Shown piece by piece: positions 60,607 through 64,000 of a DNA stretch of 64,000 nucleotides. The position numbers and the translations under genes were made by a program. The DNA is taken from assembly GCA_036787895.1 (NCBI GenBank), contig DAIQOK010000006.1:62001-126000 (forward strand), given 5' to 3'. Each line of letters starts with the position of its first letter. Position 1 is the first letter of the stretch. This stretch comes from UBA7662 sp036787895. GTDB taxonomy: Bacteria; Bacteroidota; Bacteroidia; UBA7662. The notes under the pieces are model-generated. The model did not search any database, had not been told where the DNA came from, and saw nothing but the letters and a program-made list of their open reading frames with translations.

Positions 60607-61545
60607 CTAATGAGGCAAATCCCCCATAAAAACGCGGGTAAATTCATCGGCTGCCCTGGCGTTGAGGTGGGAGCTGTTGTAGAAGTTGGATTTATCGTAC
60701 GACAGCGGATGGCTGGAGTAATCCAAGAAAGTGAAACCATATTTTTTGGCCTGTGCTGAGTAGTAAGTTAGAATGGCCTGGCGGTTGAGGATGTGTTTTT
60801 GCCCGGCGATATATTCCGGCGGGTAAACGAGGGTTAGCCTGACTTGCCGACTTCGCATCTCCTCCAAAAATTGTTCGAATAATTGTACCAGCTGACTGTC
60901 GATAGGCACTTCGAAAGGTGTGAGCCGGGCAAGCACTGAATCAGCCTCCGGGCTCCAACTTTTGTCTTGTCCCCGAAAGCCTTGAAAACGTATGCTATTG
61001 CTGTCGATTTGGGTGGGTGAAAAAATATCCCGGATCAACTGTTTGCGACCGGCATACCGATACATAGGCAGCCAATGGAAGGCCGGTTGGAAGTTTTGGT
61101 AATGTGCTCTGAATCGGCGGATGTTGCTATTAAAGAGCTGATAAGGCAGGAACTGGGCCTCGTTGTAGAGCTCGTCGTATTCATCGAGACTGAATACATC
61201 GAGGGCCAGGACAATGTTCTTTGGATAAGGGTTGTGCCTGATCAACTCGAGATGACGCAGCAATTGGAGATGGAAGTTCTGTCCATCCATGCCCAGATTG
61301 TAGGCAGTTTGGTTCAGACTTTCTTTGAATAGCCGGGGATTAAAATGTACCCAGGCCCGGGAAGAGCCGTAAATGAGATAATCGGCCTCAATTTTTCCGG
61401 CATATATGTCATTCCAGACCGTGTACTCACCGGCCGCTGTGGAGGGATTTTGTTTTAAGCGCCACGACAAATAAATATCGGCAGCCGTAGCCAACATGGC
61501 CAATAGCAACAGGAAACCAATTATTTGCTGTATGAACCCTCTCAT
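60607..61545 (-). CDS. SGNH/DltD-like partner of an MBOAT acyltransferase
   Basis: A 312-residue membrane-anchored protein. ATG at 61545 is one base after the MBOAT stop. One N-terminal helix (MRGFIQQIIGFLLLLAMLAT) leads to a periplasmic SGNH-hydrolase-like domain with YLIYGSSRAWVHF (Ser block) and NSSHLNARAADEF (His block). By analogy with AlgJ/AlgX/DltD it transfers the acyl group delivered by the MBOAT protein to a surface polymer. The acceptor is unknown. Confidence 0.8.
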   Translation of the reverse strand: MRGFIQQIIGFLLLLAMLATAADIYLSWRLKQNPSTAAGEYTVWNDIYAGKIEADYLIYGSSRAWVHFNPRLFKESLNQTAYNLGMDGQNFHLQLLRHLELIRHNPYPKNIVLALDVFSLDEYDELYNEAQFLPYQLFNSNIRRFRAHYQNFQPAFHWLPMYRYAGRKQLIRDIFSPTQIDSNSIRFQGFRGQDKSWSPEADSVLARLTPFEVPIDSQLVQLFEQFLEEMRSRQVRLTLVYPPEYIAGQKHILNRQAILTYYSAQAKKYGFTFLDYSSHPLSYDKSNFYNSSHLNARAADEFTRVFMGDLPH

Positions 61546-61546
61546 C

Positions 61547-62983
61547 TCAGAATTGAAAGTAAATAAATTCCTGTGGCGTGCCGGCAAAATACCACAACAG
61601 GAGTAGGAGGGCTAAATACAAACTCCAGCGCAGCCATTTTGGCCAGTGGATTCCAATTACGGCTAGCGGATGTTGCGCCAAACGTCCCCGCCATTCTAAA
61701 AGTACAAAACCTATGAGCAGGAGGAGGATTTCTAGTGTCCAGCTCGTGGGTGCTTCAAAAATTGATATCGAAAATATGTGTTGAACGATGTTCAGGGCCT
61801 GGTTCAGATCCGTCGCCCTGAAAAATACCCAGCCTATACACACACTAAAAAAGGTAAAAAACATCTGCAACAGCTCCTTTGGATTCGGAAACCAGCGATT
61901 GTTGGCAACGGTATGGAGCTGATTTCGGTGTTTACCTGTTATTAGCAGTGGCATAAAAAGGAGGGCATGAAGTGCTCCCCAAAATACAAATGTCCAATTG
62001 GCGCCATGCCAGAAGCCACTTACCAGAAAAATAATGAGGGTGTTTCTGATTGTTGCCAGTTTACTTCCTCTGCTGCCGCCCAGGGGGATGTAGAGATAAT
62101 CGCGAAACCAGCTGGACAAGGAAATGTGCCAACGCCGCCAGAATTCGGCGATGTCACGGGAGAAGTAAGGGAAGGCAAAATTCCGCATCAGGTCGAAGCC
62201 GAAAAGCCGGGAAACGCCAATGGCGATGTCGGAATAACCGGAGAAATCGCCGTAAATCTGAAAGGCGAAAAACACACTGCCAAGCAATAAGGTACTGCCA
62301 GATTGGTCGGCAGAGTTGTTGAAAATGTGGTTGGCATATTCTGCACAGTTGTCGGCAATGACGATTTTTTTGACCAAACCCCATAAAATCTGGCGCAAAC
62401 CATCTGTGGCTTTGGCAGCATCAAATAACCTGGGACTGGTGAATTGTGGCAAGAGCTGGGTGGCTCTCTCGATGGGCCCAGCCACCAATTGTGGAAAAAA
62501 GGAAACATAAGCGGCAAAGGCAAAGGCATCACGGGTTGCTGGCATTTTACCTCGATACACATCGATGGTATAACTCAGGGTTTGGAAAGTGTAAAAGCTG
62601 ATACCCACCGGTAAGACGAGGTCGAGACTCGTTGGTGGAAAATCATAACCCAGCAAACTGAAGGCCTGTATGAAGTTGTCGATGAAAAAGTTGAAGTATT
62701 TAAAAACGCCAAGTAGCCCTAGATTGGCCGAAAGGCTGAGCCAAAGCCAGGCTTTTTGACGACGTTTATCCGGGGTTCGAGAAATGGCTTGAGCCACCAG
62801 AAAATCCAGTCCGGTGCTAAATACAATCAATCCCAAAAATCGCCTGTCCCACCAGCCGTAAAATACATAACTGGCAAGGACGATGAGGAGATTCTGCGCA
62901 CTTATGGATTTCCGACAAACAAACCAATAGAGTACAAACACTATCGGCAGAAATAGCGCAAAATCAATGGAGTGAAAGTACAT
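61547..62983 (-). CDS. MBOAT-family O-acyltransferase
   Basis: A 478-residue integral membrane enzyme of the AlgI/DltB family, about 11-12 helices. The catalytic His is H326 in GFWHGANWTFVFWG. Other family blocks: SYVFYGWWD, QLVAGPIERA and DFSGYSDIAIG, FRDYLYIPLGG. It moves an acyl group from the cytoplasm across the membrane to the SGNH partner one base downstream, for O-acetylation of a cell-surface polysaccharide. No polysaccharide genes are next to it, so the target is unknown. Confidence 0.93.
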   Translation of the reverse strand: MYFHSIDFALFLPIVFVLYWFVCRKSISAQNLLIVLASYVFYGWWDRRFLGLIVFSTGLDFLVAQAISRTPDKRRQKAWLWLSLSANLGLLGVFKYFNFFIDNFIQAFSLLGYDFPPTSLDLVLPVGISFYTFQTLSYTIDVYRGKMPATRDAFAFAAYVSFFPQLVAGPIERATQLLPQFTSPRLFDAAKATDGLRQILWGLVKKIVIADNCAEYANHIFNNSADQSGSTLLLGSVFFAFQIYGDFSGYSDIAIGVSRLFGFDLMRNFAFPYFSRDIAEFWRRWHISLSSWFRDYLYIPLGGSRGSKLATIRNTLIIFLVSGFWHGANWTFVFWGALHALLFMPLLITGKHRNQLHTVANNRWFPNPKELLQMFFTFFSVCIGWVFFRATDLNQALNIVQHIFSISIFEAPTSWTLEILLLLIGFVLLEWRGRLAQHPLAVIGIHWPKWLRWSLYLALLLLLWYFAGTPQEFIYFQF

Positions 62984-63051
62984 GGGCAGTTATCAGCGGC
63001 TTTTCAGCTTACAATGTACGGGAAATTGGAATCGACAGCAGCGCTGTTGGC

Positions 63052-63621
63052 TCAGTAAACCCGGATTTGGTATTCGTGGAGTAAGGCAGGCAATTGCTCC
63101 AAATTGAAATGTGCGCCCTGGAGTCGGTTACGCTCGGGATCCAACTCGAGCCCACTGGCTGCTCTGAAATCGGCATCTTCGAGCTGGCAGTTGTCGAAAC
63201 GCGCGAGCTGCAGTTCTGCATAGGAGAAGTCAGCATTCCGAAGATCGCAGTCTGAAAAATTACTTTCTGTTAAGCGACAGTTTTTGAATGAAGTGGCCTT
63301 CATTTTATGTCCGTGAAAACTGCCGAGCTGGAGCTGACAATTGTCAAAACTGACGAAAAACAGACCTGGCGCACAGTCCTCGAAATGTAAACCGATCATT
63401 TTGCACTGATTAAAACTTACAGTTCTGAAAGCAGTATTTTTTAAGCCGGCATTGCTGAGGTCGCAGGAATTGAACGTACAATCAATAAAAATGAAACCCG
63501 ACAAATCCACTCCACCCCAACAGCAATCGCTGAATGTGCATCGCTCATATTCCCCTTTTTTCAGCGAGTTCACAGCAAAATCGAGGCCTTTAAAGTCTTT
63601 TTCTTCGGTATAGTTGAGCAT
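63052..63621 (-). CDS. Pentapeptide-repeat protein
   Basis: A 189-residue protein made of A(D/N)Lxx-type five-residue repeats: CDLSNAGLKNTAF, SNFSDCDLRNADFSYAELQ, LARFDNCQLEDADF. It should fold as a right-handed four-sided beta helix. It resembles Qnr/McbG-type proteins, some of which bind gyrase, but most pentapeptide proteins have no link to drug resistance and none is shown here. Stands alone. Confidence 0.85.
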   Translation of the reverse strand: MLNYTEEKDFKGLDFAVNSLKKGEYERCTFSDCCWGGVDLSGFIFIDCTFNSCDLSNAGLKNTAFRTVSFNQCKMIGLHFEDCAPGLFFVSFDNCQLQLGSFHGHKMKATSFKNCRLTESNFSDCDLRNADFSYAELQLARFDNCQLEDADFRAASGLELDPERNRLQGAHFNLEQLPALLHEYQIRVY

Positions 63622-63686
63622 GTCTGGCGATAGATGAAGTGTAGGTTGGCGAATTATTTTCCAGGATTGAGTCTATTCAAAACAAA

Positions 63687-63717
63687 ACGAACAGCAAGTT
63701 TGGGGCTTGCTGTTCGT
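63687..63717 (-). terminator. Terminator of pruA
   Basis: ACGAACAGCAAG and its perfect complement around a 7-base loop, followed on the reverse strand by TTTTGTTTTG. Confidence 0.88.
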
Positions 63718-63753
63718 ATATCAAAGTGAGAATGTTGTATATGCAACTAATAC

Positions 63754-64000
63754 TTATCCCTGAAAAGGATAACGATAGCTTTTCGGTGGGTTCAGGTTCT
63801 CCTTGATGGTACGGGCCGAAGTCCAGCGGATGAGGTTTAACATGGAACCTGCCTTGTCGTTGGTGCCGGAGCCTCGGGCACCGCCGAATGGCTGCTGGCC
63901 AACCACGGCACCGGTGGGTTTGTCGTTGAGGTAGAAGTTGCCTGCTGCATGACGCAATTTTTCAGTGGCCAGGTCGAGGGCATAGCGGTCTTGCGCGATG
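63754..64000 (-). CDS. pruA: 1-pyrroline-5-carboxylate dehydrogenase, C-terminal fragment
   Basis: The last 81 residues of a protein that continues past the window edge. Text QDRYALDLATEKLRHAAGNF, TGAVVGQQPFGGARGSGTND and a C-terminal IKENLNPPKSYRYPF match the C-terminus of bacterial L-glutamate gamma-semialdehyde dehydrogenase, the second step of proline breakdown to glutamate. The GAVVGQQPFGG block is characteristic. The catalytic Cys and NAD site lie outside the window. Confidence 0.88.
   Translation of the reverse strand, partial: IAQDRYALDLATEKLRHAAGNFYLNDKPTGAVVGQQPFGGARGSGTNDKAGSMLNLIRWTSARTIKENLNPPKSYRYPFQG

Noticed and set aside
63052..63621. Quinolone-resistance Qnr gene
   Set aside because: Pentapeptide repeats alone do not show gyrase binding; no specific Qnr feature can be confirmed by eye.

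Overview
This 64 kb window is chromosomal DNA of a Bacteroidota bacterium. The clues are type IX secretion (T9SS) C-terminal sorting domains on several large secreted proteins, LytTR regulators, a type III glutamine synthetase, Omp28 and TlpA-like proteins, many small lipoproteins, TAnnTTTG-type promoters, and few Shine-Dalgarno sequences. Genus cannot be read from the sequence. A run of exactly 100 N (42543-42642) shows this is a draft scaffold with a placeholder gap, probably an isolate draft or a metagenome bin.

Layout. 1-8.0 kb: the start of pheT, a secreted M36 peptidase, a secreted endonuclease I with three SusE-like modules, a small holin-like membrane protein and three tandem lipocalin-like lipoproteins. 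8-14.7 kb: glutamine synthetase III, then a PepSY-like protein, purL and a serine hydrolase in one operon. 14.7-17.6 kb: an AT-richer accessory islet with a DUF433/DUF5615 toxin-antitoxin pair set between two copies of the hydrolase 3' end, an orphan lipoprotein, inverted repeats and a Fic protein whose catalytic His is Gln. 17.7-21.3 kb: an Hdr-like iron-sulfur oxidoreductase operon and tRNA-Phe. 21.3-28.4 kb: a cation/proton antiporter, a LytS/LytTR two-component pair, a UPF0316 membrane protein, pfkA, an N-acetylglucosamine-kinase-like protein and TlpA.

28.5-33.9 kb: an envelope operon with a DUF6029 protein, three Omp28-type proteins and a geranylgeranyl-reductase-like flavoprotein. 34-41.7 kb: parE, a DUF547 protein, DUF4783-nadC-SUI1, an M20 peptidase and an NtrC-type regulator. 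41.7-42.7 kb: a gene-free region with a possible structured RNA, a 78-nt tandem repeat, the gap and tRNA-Ala(GGC). 42.8-46.1 kb: lpxB, a membrane protein, surE and a DAO-type oxidoreductase. 46.2-52.7 kb: a TPR histidine kinase, DinB, and a cluster with a WYL regulator, a GyrI-like protein, an AlkC/AlkD-like repair protein and a hydrolase, with a striking palindromic operator candidate. 52.8-64 kb: a LytTR membrane regulator, two tandem T9SS paralogs (one broken by an in-frame TGA), a membrane/barrel fusion, a GreA-like and a cold-shock protein, an MBOAT/SGNH acylation pair, a pentapeptide-repeat protein and the 3' end of pruA.

Most of the window is housekeeping and envelope biology. I see no phage, CRISPR array, transposase or rRNA. 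No complete new system is proven here. The best candidates for follow-up are the WYL-repair operon and its operator, the toxin-antitoxin insertion with a displaced gene end, the His-to-Gln Fic protein, the Omp28/flavoprotein cluster, the membrane/barrel fusion and the gene-free region that ends in an orphan terminator.
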